From NCBI GenBank assembly GCA_016781115.1, contig JADDQX010000003.1:4675-38456 (forward strand): a stretch of 33,782 bases of DNA, written 5' to 3'. The stretch comes from Actinomycetota bacterium (lineage in GTDB: Bacteria; Actinomycetota; CADDZG01; WHSQ01). The notes beneath the pieces were generated by a model. That model was not told where the DNA came from, ran no database searches, and was given only the letters and a program-made list of their open reading frames with translations. Shown here in pieces: positions 15,689-22,816 of the stretch. Within the stretch, counting starts at the first letter, position 1. Each line of letters begins with the position of its first letter. A program made the position numbers and the translations under genes.

Positions 15689-16356
15689 TCGCTATAGCGA
15701 TAGATGGTCCCGCGGGCGCGGGTAAGAGCTTCGTCGCGAGGTCCGTCGCCGCAGCGCTCGGGCTTCGGTACATCGACACCGGCGCGATGTACCGGGCGGT
15801 CGCTCTTGCGGCGATCGAGGAGGGGGTCGACCCCGACGATGCGGAACAGCTCGGCGACCTGATGTCGCGCTCCCGGATCGGTTTCGCCGACGTCGGCGTC
15901 ACCTTGAACGGCGCCCCGGTGGAGGAGCGGATACGTGAGAGGGACGTGACCGACGCGGCCGCGCGCGTTGCTCGGCATCAGGTGGTCCGCGACGCCTTGG
16001 TCGCGGTGCAACGCGCCGCCGCTGCTGAAGGGGACGTGGTCATGGAGGGCCGCGATATCGGGACCGCGGTGCTTCCGGGGGCCGAGGTGAAGGTCTTCCT
16101 GACGGCTTCCCTCGACGAGCGGGTGAGGAGGAGAGCGCGTCAGCTCGGGCTCCCTCAAGACGCCGCGACGGCGTGCCGGCTCCAGGACGACATCCGAGAG
16201 CGTGATGAAGCCGACAGTGGGCGCGCGATCTCTCCTCTCGTGCAGGCGGACGATGCCGTCGCCATCGACACCACGGCCATGTCGCCCGACCAGGTCGTCG
16301 AGCGGATCTGCGAGATCGCCCAAGGCGCCGTGATGCGAGGTGAGGATGGCAACTGA
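15685..16356 (+). CDS. cmk: Cytidylate kinase
   Basis: It phosphorylates CMP and dCMP with ATP. The 223-residue protein starts IAIAIDGPAGAGKSFVARSVA, the P-loop, followed by LRYIDTGAMYRAVALAA (substrate site) and GRDIGTAVLPGAEVKVFLTAS near 115-135; RRARQLG and DDIRERDEADSGRAISPL are in the LID region. The start overlaps aroA by 4 bp, and its end overlaps der by 11 bp. CMP recycling fits with its long-known neighbour der, but the pairing reflects genome order more than one pathway. Confidence 0.95.
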   Translation: MIAIAIDGPAGAGKSFVARSVAAALGLRYIDTGAMYRAVALAAIEEGVDPDDAEQLGDLMSRSRIGFADVGVTLNGAPVEERIRERDVTDAAARVARHQVVRDALVAVQRAAAAEGDVVMEGRDIGTAVLPGAEVKVFLTASLDERVRRRARQLGLPQDAATACRLQDDIRERDEADSGRAISPLVQADDAVAIDTTAMSPDQVVERICEIAQGAVMRGEDGN

Positions 16357-17683
16357 TGGCGCGCGGCTGCCGGTCGTCGCGGTGGTCGGACGCCCGAACG
16401 TCGGCAAGTCGTCGCTGGTGAACAGGATCCTGCAACGACGTGACGCGATCGTGGAGGAGACGCCCGGCGTGACCCGGGACCGCCGCGGGTTCATCGCGGA
16501 ATGGGGAGGCCGGCGGTTCGAGGTCTTCGACACCGGCGGGCTCGAGCCGGGTGGAGAGGGGCTCGACGCACGCGTGGCGGAACAGGCACAGGTAGCGATC
16601 GAGTCCGCCGACGTCCTCGTCCTCGTGGTGGACGCGAGCACCGGCGCGCTCCAGGACGATCACCTAGTGGCGGAGTCGCTTCGACGCGCCGGCAAGCCCG
16701 TGGTCGTCGCCGCCAACAAGGTGGACGATCCTCGTGACATCCCCATGGCGGCTGCGTTCCACCGGTTGGGTCTCGGCGAGCCGCTGCCGCTGTCGGCTCT
16801 CCACGGCCGCGGCTCGGGAGATTTCTTAGAAGCGCTCGTCGCGGAGCTCCCCGAGGAGACGGGAGACCCGGACGAGGCCTGGGGGTCCATCGCGATAGTG
16901 GGGCGGCCGAACGTCGGGAAGTCGTCGCTTCTGAACGCACTGCTCGGCGAGAAGCGGTCGATCGTCGACGCGGTCCCCGGGACGACGCGGGATCCGGTCG
17001 ACTCGGAGCTGGTGATGGAGGACGGTCGCAGGATCCGGATCGTCGATACGGCCGGGATGCGCCGCGAGGTACAGATAAAAGACCCCGTGGAGTACTTCAG
17101 CTTCCTGAGGTCGCGCCAGACGTTGACGCGGGTGGATGCGGCCTTGCTGGTGATCGACGTGTCCGAGCGGGTGACGGGGCACGATCAGCGGATCGCCCAG
17201 GAGATCGTCGAGAGCGGCCGCGCCTGCGTCGTCGTCCTCAACAAGTGGGACCTGCTGGGATCAGACGCGGCTGATCGGGAGCGCCTGGAGCGCTTCGTGC
17301 TGGAACGGCTCCGCTTCATCCCGTGGGCGACGATCGTGCGCACCTCGGCTCTCACGACCCGCGGGGTGCAGCGGGTCATCCCGGCTCTGGAGCTCGCTAT
17401 CTCCTCGCACCGGCGACGCCTCCCGACCTCCGTCGTCAACCAACTGGTGCGAGACGCTCAGGAACGGAAGCCGCACCCCCGCGCCGGGGGCCGTTCCAGC
17501 CGGATCCTGTATGCCGTCCAAGCAGCGGTCGCCCCGCCTCGATTCCTGCTCTTCAGCTCGGGACGCTTGGAGCCCGCGTACCTTCGATACATCGAGCACC
17601 GCATCCGGGAGCGCGAGCCCTTCTCCGGGAGCCCGGTAGAGGTCGAGGTGCGAATCCGCTCTAGACGTCAACAAGAGGGTTAG
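16346..17683 (+). CDS. der: GTPase Der (EngA), ribosome assembly
   Basis: Der has two tandem GTPase domains and aids 50S subunit assembly. Domain 1: GRPNVGKSSLVNRI, DTGG, NKVD. Domain 2: GRPNVGKSSLLNAL (about residue 185), DTAG and NKWD. A KH-like domain occupies the last 110 residues. ATG 16346 is preferred because a GCGAGG site lies 5 nt upstream; GTG 16340 is also in frame. The product is 445 residues. It appears to be the last gene of its operon; the next feature is a tRNA 170 bp away. Confidence 0.96.
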   Translation: MATDGARLPVVAVVGRPNVGKSSLVNRILQRRDAIVEETPGVTRDRRGFIAEWGGRRFEVFDTGGLEPGGEGLDARVAEQAQVAIESADVLVLVVDASTGALQDDHLVAESLRRAGKPVVVAANKVDDPRDIPMAAAFHRLGLGEPLPLSALHGRGSGDFLEALVAELPEETGDPDEAWGSIAIVGRPNVGKSSLLNALLGEKRSIVDAVPGTTRDPVDSELVMEDGRRIRIVDTAGMRREVQIKDPVEYFSFLRSRQTLTRVDAALLVIDVSERVTGHDQRIAQEIVESGRACVVVLNKWDLLGSDAADRERLERFVLERLRFIPWATIVRTSALTTRGVQRVIPALELAISSHRRRLPTSVVNQLVRDAQERKPHPRAGGRSSRILYAVQAAVAPPRFLLFSSGRLEPAYLRYIEHRIREREPFSGSPVEVEVRIRSRRQQEG

Positions 17684-17773
17684 CCCTTTCCTGGAGTCGG
17701 GGGGAGCAGCCCCGCGGCCGGCGACGCGCTGACGGAGATCCGGTGCGCCCGTAGCTACAAAGACGCTTAGCGA

Positions 17774-17791
17774 CATGTTGACTTATAGATG
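17774..17791 (+). promoter_or_regulatory. TTGTCGACAA/TATAGATG-family site between der and tRNA-Pro
   Basis: CATGTTGACTTA (17774-17785) runs into TATAGATG. The 12-bp string GACTTATAGATG is also present at 8004-8015 in the repeat-rich region. The ATG here opens only a nine-codon frame, so a start codon role is unlikely. Confidence 0.35.
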
Positions 17792-17854
17792 CCGCCGCCG
17801 TTGCCGTTCTCGCTATGATTCGCCCTCCGACCGCCCCTCATGGTCGGGTATCAG

Positions 17855-17929
17855 CGGGACGTGGCGCAGCTTGGTTAGCGCACTGGTCTGGGGGACCAGG
17901 GGTCGCCGGTTCAAATCCGGCCGTCCCGA
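17855..17929 (+). tRNA. tRNA-Pro (anticodon GGG)
   Basis: Acceptor strands CGGGACG (17855-17861) and CGTCCCG (17922-17928) pair perfectly, with discriminator A at 17929. The anticodon arm is CTGGT-CTGGGGG-ACCAG, giving anticodon GGG for CCC/CCU codons. The T arm GCCGG-TTCAAAT-CCGGC is canonical. The 3' CCA is not encoded. A TATGAT box (17814-17819) lies about 35 bp upstream as a possible -10, without a clear -35. Confidence 0.95.
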
Positions 17930-17988
17930 CGGGATCGCCTGTCGGCGAGAGGCGCCGAGCAGTGCGGAAAGGGGGTCGGCTCCGAGAG

Positions 17989-18588
17989 GTGGGGACAGAG
18001 CCCTCTATCGCGGCTGCTGCCAGCACCCGTATCGCCACGATCCCAAACCTCATCTCCTTCGCGAGGCTCGCGACGGTGCCGGTATTCGTGTGGCTGTTCG
18101 TCTCGAACCGCGAGAACGCCGCGGTCATCCTGTACGCGGTCGGTGCGTCGAGCGACTTCCTCGATGGCTACATCGCGCGGCGGACGAACGCGGTGTCGGA
18201 GTTGGGCAAGCTCCTGGACCCCCTCGCGGACCGCATCTTCATAGCGGCCCTCGTGTTCGCCCTCGTCGCCCGCGGCACCCTCCCGTGGTGGATGGCGGCG
18301 ATCATCGTGGGTAGGGACCTGATGGTGTTGAGCCTGTTTCCTTTCCTGGAGCGAAGGAAGATCGAGCGCATCGCCGTGAACCGCGTGGGAAAGGCCGCGA
18401 CGGCAGCGCTCTTCTTGGGCCTCACCCTGCTCGCTCTGTCCGAGACGACCCTCGTCTTCGCCCGGTCTATCGACGGTCCGGGGTTGGCCGCGACGGCCGT
18501 GGGAGCGGCGCTCTACTGGCTGGCGGCCTACCTCTACGCCCGTGAGGCGATCAGGAAGCTCGCCGCGCTGAAAGACGTTCGGGTATGA
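17989..18588 (+). CDS. pgsA: CDP-alcohol phosphotransferase (PgsA-like phospholipid synthase)
   Basis: It is a membrane enzyme that transfers a phosphoalcohol to CDP-diacylglycerol, probably making phosphatidylglycerophosphate. The complete family signature is present near residues 50-75 as DFLDGYIAR followed by GKLLDPLAD, which gives the four metal-binding aspartates. About five or six membrane helices are evident and IPNLISFARL at the start is typical. The start is uncertain: GTG 17989 gives 199 residues, while GTG 17962 is also in frame; starts further upstream would overlap the tRNA. Position upstream of the gcvH-garA region matches pgsA2 of mycobacteria. The stop overlaps the next gene as ATGA. 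Confidence 0.88.
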   Translation: MGTEPSIAAAASTRIATIPNLISFARLATVPVFVWLFVSNRENAAVILYAVGASSDFLDGYIARRTNAVSELGKLLDPLADRIFIAALVFALVARGTLPWWMAAIIVGRDLMVLSLFPFLERRKIERIAVNRVGKAATAALFLGLTLLALSETTLVFARSIDGPGLAATAVGAALYWLAAYLYAREAIRKLAALKDVRV

Positions 18589-21152
18589 AGCCGCGCTCAC
18601 AGCCGGGGCTGCAAGCCGTGATCATGGCGGGCGGGGAAGGATCCCGGCTCCGGCCGCTCACCAGCAACCTTCCGAAGCCGATGCTGCCCATCGCGAACCG
18701 TCCGATGATGGAGCACATCATCATGTTGCTGAGGGAGCACGGCATCACCGATGTCGTCGCCACCGTTCAGTTCCTGGCCTCGTTGATCCGCAACTACTTC
18801 GGAGACGGCAGCGATCTCGGCGTTTCGCTGTCTTACGCCAACGAAGAGGTTCCGTTGGGCACCGCCGGCTCGGTGCTGGGAGCACGTGACCTGTTGTCGG
18901 GGACGTTCGTGGTGATCTCCGGGGACGCGCTGACGGACATCGATCTGCAGGAGGTGATCGACTTCCACAGAGCGAGAGCGGCGGCGGCAACGCTCGTTCT
19001 CAAGCGCGTCCAGGATCCTCTGGAGTTCGGGATCGTGATGACGGCTGAAGACGGGCGGGTGGAGCGTTTCCTCGAGAAGCCGAGCTGGGGGCAGGTCTTC
19101 TCCGACACGATCAATACCGGCATCTACGTGTTGGAACCAGAGATCTTCGACCTCATCCCGCCCGACCAGCCGTATGACTTCTCGTCGGAGCTCTTCCCGG
19201 CGATGCTCGACAAGGGCCTGCCGCTGTACGGCTTCATCAGCGACGCGTACTGGACCGACGTCGGCAACACCGACGCGTTCCTGCAGGCGCAACGGGACGT
19301 GCTCACGGGAGCGGTGCGGACGGATCTTCCGGGGTTCGAGCTCCGGCCGGGCGTGTGGGTGGGCGAAGACGTAGAGATCCATCCCACGGCGCGTATCGAG
19401 GGACCGGCTCTGATCGGAGACAACAGCCGCATCGGCGCCGGAGCCACGGTGGGACCAGGCACCGTGGTGGCCGGGAACTCCATCGTCGCGGACGATGCCG
19501 TCGTGAGCGGCGGCGTCGTGCTCGAACGCGCCTACGTCGGGCCCTACTCCCGCGTCCGCGGTGGCGTGATCGGGCGAGGCGCGAGCCTCGACAAGGGCGC
19601 GACCGTTGAAGAGGGAGCGGTCCTAGGCGACGACGTGTCGGTGGGGGCGGGCGCTGTCGTGAACCCTCGAGTGAAGGTTTACCCCGGTAGGACGGTGGAG
19701 GCCGGGGCGATCGTGACCGCGAGCGTGGTCCGCGAGCAACGGGCAACCCGCAGCCTGTTCGGGTCGAGGGGAGTCAGCGGACTCGTGAACGTGGGGATCA
19801 CTCCGGTGGTCGCGGTGCGCTTGGGGATGGCCTATGGCACCACGCTGAAACGGGGGAGCATCATCGTCACCGGCCGCGACTCCAGCCGCGCCTCCCGCAC
19901 GATGAAGCGGGCACTGGTGGCGGGGCTGAACGCTTCGGGAGTCACCGTGCACGACCTCGAGCTGGTTCCTCTTCCACTCACGCGGTTCACGGTCCGAGGT
20001 GAACAGGCGGCGGGCGGCATCAGCGTACGCACCTCTCCGGGGGACCCGGAGGTCGTCGAGATCCGTCTGTTCGACGCCGACGGCGCGGATCTGTCGGAAT
20101 CCGATCAGCGCAAGATCGAGCGGGTCTTCTTCCGCGAGGACTACCGGCGCGCCGCCCACAACAAGCTCGGCGAGCTCGAGTTCCCCCCACGGACGCTGGA
20201 GCAATATGCGGCGGGCCTGATGTCCGCTCTCGACGTCGCCTCGATCCGCAACCTGGCCCCCAAGGTGGTCGTCGACTACGCGTTCGGCGGCGCTTCGCTG
20301 GTCGGGCCGTCGTTCATGGGGCGGCTGGGCTGCGACATCTTGGCGGTCAACGCCTTCACCGACGAACACCGGCCGGTTCTCGTCACCGAGGACCTGGAGC
20401 GGCTGTTGGAGCAACTATGCGAGCACGTGCGCAAGTCCGGCTCCGACCTCGGCGTTCTGCTCGAGCCCGGCGGAGAGGTCGCTCACCTCGTCGACGACCA
20501 AGGTCGCCTGGTGGGACACGACCGGGCGCTCTTGGCATTCCTGAAGCACGAGACGGAGAGGGGAGCGCGCGAGGTCGCGGTGCCGGTTTGCGCCACCTCG
20601 GCCTGCGAGGCGGTGGCGGCGGCAGCCGGGGCGACGGTACGCCGGACCCCCGTGGCGCTTCCCGCGCTGATGTCGTTCGCCTCGCTCCCCGGCGTCGGGT
20701 TCGCCGGGAACTCGTTCGGGGAGCTCATCTTCCCGAGGTTCATGTCGGCTCCGGACGGGCTCATGACCTTCGGGAAGACGCTCGAGCTGCTCGCCCTGCA
20801 ACACCGGCCGCTGTCGGCGGTCGTGGACGATCTTCCGGTCTCGCACATGGCCACCCGGGACGTCCCCACGCCGTGGCAGCTGAAGGGGGCGGTGATGCGC
20901 CACATCGCCACTGCGACTGGATCCTCTTCGGGCGCGCCGAACCTGGTGCTGGTCGACGGGGTCAAGGTCGTCGAGGCGGCCGATCGCTGGGCGCTCGTGA
21001 TCCCGTACCCAGACGAGCCTCTGTGCCGCGTGTGGGCGGAGGCGCCTTCCCAGGCGGACGCTGACCTACTCGCGGACGCGTATGCACGCGCGGTGCAGGA
21101 TGTGGTCGCGGCGGAGCAGGATCCCACGGCGATCTCCTTATCAACTCATTGA
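18585..21152 (+). CDS. Sugar-1-phosphate nucleotidyltransferase fused to a degenerate phosphomannomutase domain
   Basis: The 855-residue fusion has three parts. Residues 10-240 are a nucleotidyltransferase with GGEGSRLRPLT, PKPMLP and DYLxD-type ISGDALTDID, as in mannose-1-phosphate guanylyltransferases. Residues about 255-385 are left-handed beta-helix hexapeptide repeats. Residues about 390-850 follow the alpha-D-phosphohexomutase fold. In that last part the catalytic-serine loop is SVRTSPGDP (Ser484 kept, HNP lost), the metal loop that should be DGDxDR is EPGGEV (627-632), the sugar loop is GNSFGE (708-713) and the phosphate loop is IPYPDEP (806-812). Databases usually call such proteins bifunctional; I infer that the mutase half is inactive or altered. 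The NTP-transferase half looks intact, product probably GDP-mannose. Confidence 0.85.
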   Translation: MKPRSQPGLQAVIMAGGEGSRLRPLTSNLPKPMLPIANRPMMEHIIMLLREHGITDVVATVQFLASLIRNYFGDGSDLGVSLSYANEEVPLGTAGSVLGARDLLSGTFVVISGDALTDIDLQEVIDFHRARAAAATLVLKRVQDPLEFGIVMTAEDGRVERFLEKPSWGQVFSDTINTGIYVLEPEIFDLIPPDQPYDFSSELFPAMLDKGLPLYGFISDAYWTDVGNTDAFLQAQRDVLTGAVRTDLPGFELRPGVWVGEDVEIHPTARIEGPALIGDNSRIGAGATVGPGTVVAGNSIVADDAVVSGGVVLERAYVGPYSRVRGGVIGRGASLDKGATVEEGAVLGDDVSVGAGAVVNPRVKVYPGRTVEAGAIVTASVVREQRATRSLFGSRGVSGLVNVGITPVVAVRLGMAYGTTLKRGSIIVTGRDSSRASRTMKRALVAGLNASGVTVHDLELVPLPLTRFTVRGEQAAGGISVRTSPGDPEVVEIRLFDADGADLSESDQRKIERVFFREDYRRAAHNKLGELEFPPRTLEQYAAGLMSALDVASIRNLAPKVVVDYAFGGASLVGPSFMGRLGCDILAVNAFTDEHRPVLVTEDLERLLEQLCEHVRKSGSDLGVLLEPGGEVAHLVDDQGRLVGHDRALLAFLKHETERGAREVAVPVCATSACEAVAAAAGATVRRTPVALPALMSFASLPGVGFAGNSFGELIFPRFMSAPDGLMTFGKTLELLALQHRPLSAVVDDLPVSHMATRDVPTPWQLKGAVMRHIATATGSSSGAPNLVLVDGVKVVEAADRWALVIPYPDEPLCRVWAEAPSQADADLLADAYARAVQDVVAAEQDPTAISLSTH

Positions 21153-21187
21153 CATATCTACATAGCACTTCGACAAAAGGAGGATCG
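21149..21187 (+). promoter_or_regulatory. Leader of gcvH with strong ribosome-binding site
   Basis: The 35-bp gap after the fusion gene contains ACTTCGACAAAAGG (21168-21181), a diverged TTGTCGACAA-family site, merged with the ribosome site AAAAGGAGG that ends 5 nt before the gcvH GTG. A TTGACA at 21149-21154 overlaps the previous stop codon but has no matching -10. No glycine riboswitch fits in this space. Confidence 0.4.
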
Positions 21188-21571
21188 GTGTCTGAGTTCC
21201 CCGACGATCGTCGCTACACCAAGGATCACGAATGGGCGCGGGCCGAAGATGGACGGATCGTCGTAGGCATCACCGACTACGCCCAAGATCAACTGGGAGA
21301 CGTCGTGTTCGTGGGCCTGCCGGAGGCGGGCACCGAGGTGCAGGCGAATCAACCTCTGGGAGAGGTGGAGTCGACGAAGTCCGTGTCGGACGTTTACAGC
21401 CCTGTGAGCGGCAAGGTGGTGGAGAAGAACGCGGAGGTCGAGCAGAAGCCGGAGCTGATCAACGACGACCCCTACGGACGGGGGTGGCTGGTCGCGCTGG
21501 ATGCGAGCGACGGCAGCCTCGAAGGGTTGATGGACGCAGCCGAGTACCAGCGATTCACGGAGTCGTCATGA
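21188..21571 (+). CDS. gcvH: Glycine cleavage system H protein
   Basis: GcvH carries the lipoyl arm that shuttles the aminomethyl group between the P, T and L proteins. The 127-residue protein has the YTKDHEWAR opening and the lipoylation motif ESTKSVSD with Lys64. YAQDQLGDVVFVGLPEAG and VEKNAEVEQKPELINDDPYG are standard family segments. The GTG start has an excellent AAAGGAGG. It lies about 5 kb upstream of gcvT/gcvPA/gcvPB, with a regulatory block in between, as in mycobacteria. Confidence 0.97.
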   Translation: MSEFPDDRRYTKDHEWARAEDGRIVVGITDYAQDQLGDVVFVGLPEAGTEVQANQPLGEVESTKSVSDVYSPVSGKVVEKNAEVEQKPELINDDPYGRGWLVALDASDGSLEGLMDAAEYQRFTESS

Positions 21572-21585
21572 CGGGTTTCGCGACT

Positions 21586-21615
21586 TTGACCAAGCCTAAA
21601 GCTGTGCTATAGGGT
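21586..21615 (+). promoter_or_regulatory. Candidate leaderless promoter for the FHA gene
   Basis: TTGACC (21586-21591) and TAGGGT (21610-21615) are 18 bp apart; TATAGG at 21608 is an alternative -10. The ATG follows TAGGGT by 8 nt and has no ribosome site, so the mRNA would begin at or beside the start codon. Confidence 0.5.
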
Positions 21616-21623
21616 CAGCGGCC

Positions 21624-22094
21624 ATGTACTGCACGAACTGCGGGCACAAGAACCCCGAGGGCAGCAACTTCTGCGCCTCCTGTGGAACACCCCTGACCGA
21701 CCGGGTCTCCGGCCACGACACCACGATCACCTTCGCTACCCCGGAGCTGGAGACGGACCTCGAGGAAGAGGTCCACATCTCACCCGAGGAGCTCGAGGAC
21801 GGCCGTGGGGTCCTGATCGTGAAGCGGGGGCCGAACGCGGGGAGCAAGTTCTTCCTCGACAGCGACCACACCCACATCGGGCGTCATCCGGATAGCGAGA
21901 TCTTCCTCGACGACATCACCGTGTCGCGGCGGCACGCCGAGATCCGAAGGGGCGAAGATGGCTTCGCCATCCACGACGTCGGAAGCCTGAACGGGACCTA
22001 CGTGAACCGGGAGCGGGTGGAGCAAGGCGGACTGCGCAGCGGCGACGAGATCCAGGTAGGCAAGTTCAAGCTCGTGTTCCTGGGCGGCGCGTAG
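21624..22094 (+). CDS. GarA/OdhI-like FHA protein with N-terminal zinc ribbon
   Basis: The 156-residue protein combines a zinc ribbon (Cys3, Cys6, Cys17, Cys20) with a C-terminal FHA domain from about residue 60. The FHA part is very close to mycobacterial GarA: LIVKRGPNAGSKFFLD, GRHPDSEIFLDDITVSRRHAE and DVGSLNGTYVNRERV, with the phosphothreonine-binding Arg, Ser and Asn. Between the two lies HDTTITF (Thr33, Thr34), resembling the ETTxxF site that PknB/PknG phosphorylate in GarA and OdhI, which then control 2-oxoglutarate dehydrogenase and glutamate metabolism. The position after gcvH and before a FtsR-like MerR matches garA. The zinc ribbon is absent from mycobacterial GarA. Confidence 0.9.
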   Translation: MYCTNCGHKNPEGSNFCASCGTPLTDRVSGHDTTITFATPELETDLEEEVHISPEELEDGRGVLIVKRGPNAGSKFFLDSDHTHIGRHPDSEIFLDDITVSRRHAEIRRGEDGFAIHDVGSLNGTYVNRERVEQGGLRSGDEIQVGKFKLVFLGGA

Positions 22095-22096
22095 CG

Positions 22097-22810
22097 ATGC
22101 CGCTGTCCCGATCGCGCGATTACCTCAGCATCGGCGAGGTGCTGGAGAGCGTAAGGGCGGACTTCCCGGACGTGAGCATCTCGAAGATCAGGTTCCTGGA
22201 GGCCGAAGGACTGATCGTGCCCGAACGAACGGCATCTGGGTACCGCAAGTTCTACGAGAGCGACGTCGCTCGCCTGCGCTACATCCTGTCGTTGCAGCGG
22301 GACCAGTTCCTGCCGCTTCGGGTCATCAAGCAGAGGTTGAGGGATGCCGACGCGAACGGCGGGATCCCGTCGGACGTCGCCGCCGGTTCCTCTCAGGACA
22401 CCGGGAAGTCGAGCGGAGGCAACGGCGCGGTCGCGGCCTTGACCAGCGTGCAGTTGGATCGGGACGAGCTTCGGTCGGCGGCGAACCTGTCGGAAACGGA
22501 GATGCAGGGCCTGGAAGAGTTCGGGATCTTGGCACGCCCCGCCAGCGGCACTTACGACGAGAACGATCTGGTGGTGGCGCGGGCGGCTCGGCGCTTCTTC
22601 GACTTCGGCGTCGAGCCCCGGCACCTCCGCATGTACCGCCAGTTCGCCGAGAGGGAGGCTGCGTTCTTCGAGCAGATCGTGGGACCGGGCGCGCGGCGAC
22701 GTGACCCGTCGGCGCAGACGGAAGCGACGGAGTCCGTGCACGAGCTCGCCGCCCTGTCTCGGCAGCTCAAAGAAGCAGCCCTGCGATCGAGCCTGCGCGA
22801 GATCCTGTAG
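22097..22810 (+). CDS. MerR-family regulator, FtsR-like (Rv1828 type)
   Basis: The 237-residue protein has an N-terminal MerR winged helix, with the segments YLSIGEVLESVRADFPDVSI, KIRFLEAEGLIVPERTASGY and RKFYESDVARLRYILSLQRD, then a linker rich in Gly/Ser (about 90-115) and a second helical domain. The DFPDVSISKIRFLE sequence is the hallmark of the actinobacterial FtsR/Rv1828 group, reported to control ftsZ expression. The gene starts 2 bp after the FHA stop with no good ribosome site, so it is probably coupled to it. Targets here are not visible. Confidence 0.88.
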   Translation: MPLSRSRDYLSIGEVLESVRADFPDVSISKIRFLEAEGLIVPERTASGYRKFYESDVARLRYILSLQRDQFLPLRVIKQRLRDADANGGIPSDVAAGSSQDTGKSSGGNGAVAALTSVQLDRDELRSAANLSETEMQGLEEFGILARPASGTYDENDLVVARAARRFFDFGVEPRHLRMYRQFAEREAAFFEQIVGPGARRRDPSAQTEATESVHELAALSRQLKEAALRSSLREIL

Positions 22811-22816
22811 CGATTT

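Noticed and set aside
17698..17714. Stem-loop after der as terminator
   Set aside because: Only a 5-bp all-GC stem (CGGGG/CCCCG) with no T-run; expected by chance at this base composition.
21153..21187. Glycine riboswitch before gcvH or gcvT
   Set aside because: The gaps (35 bp before gcvH, none before gcvT) are too short for the aptamer and its conserved segments are absent.
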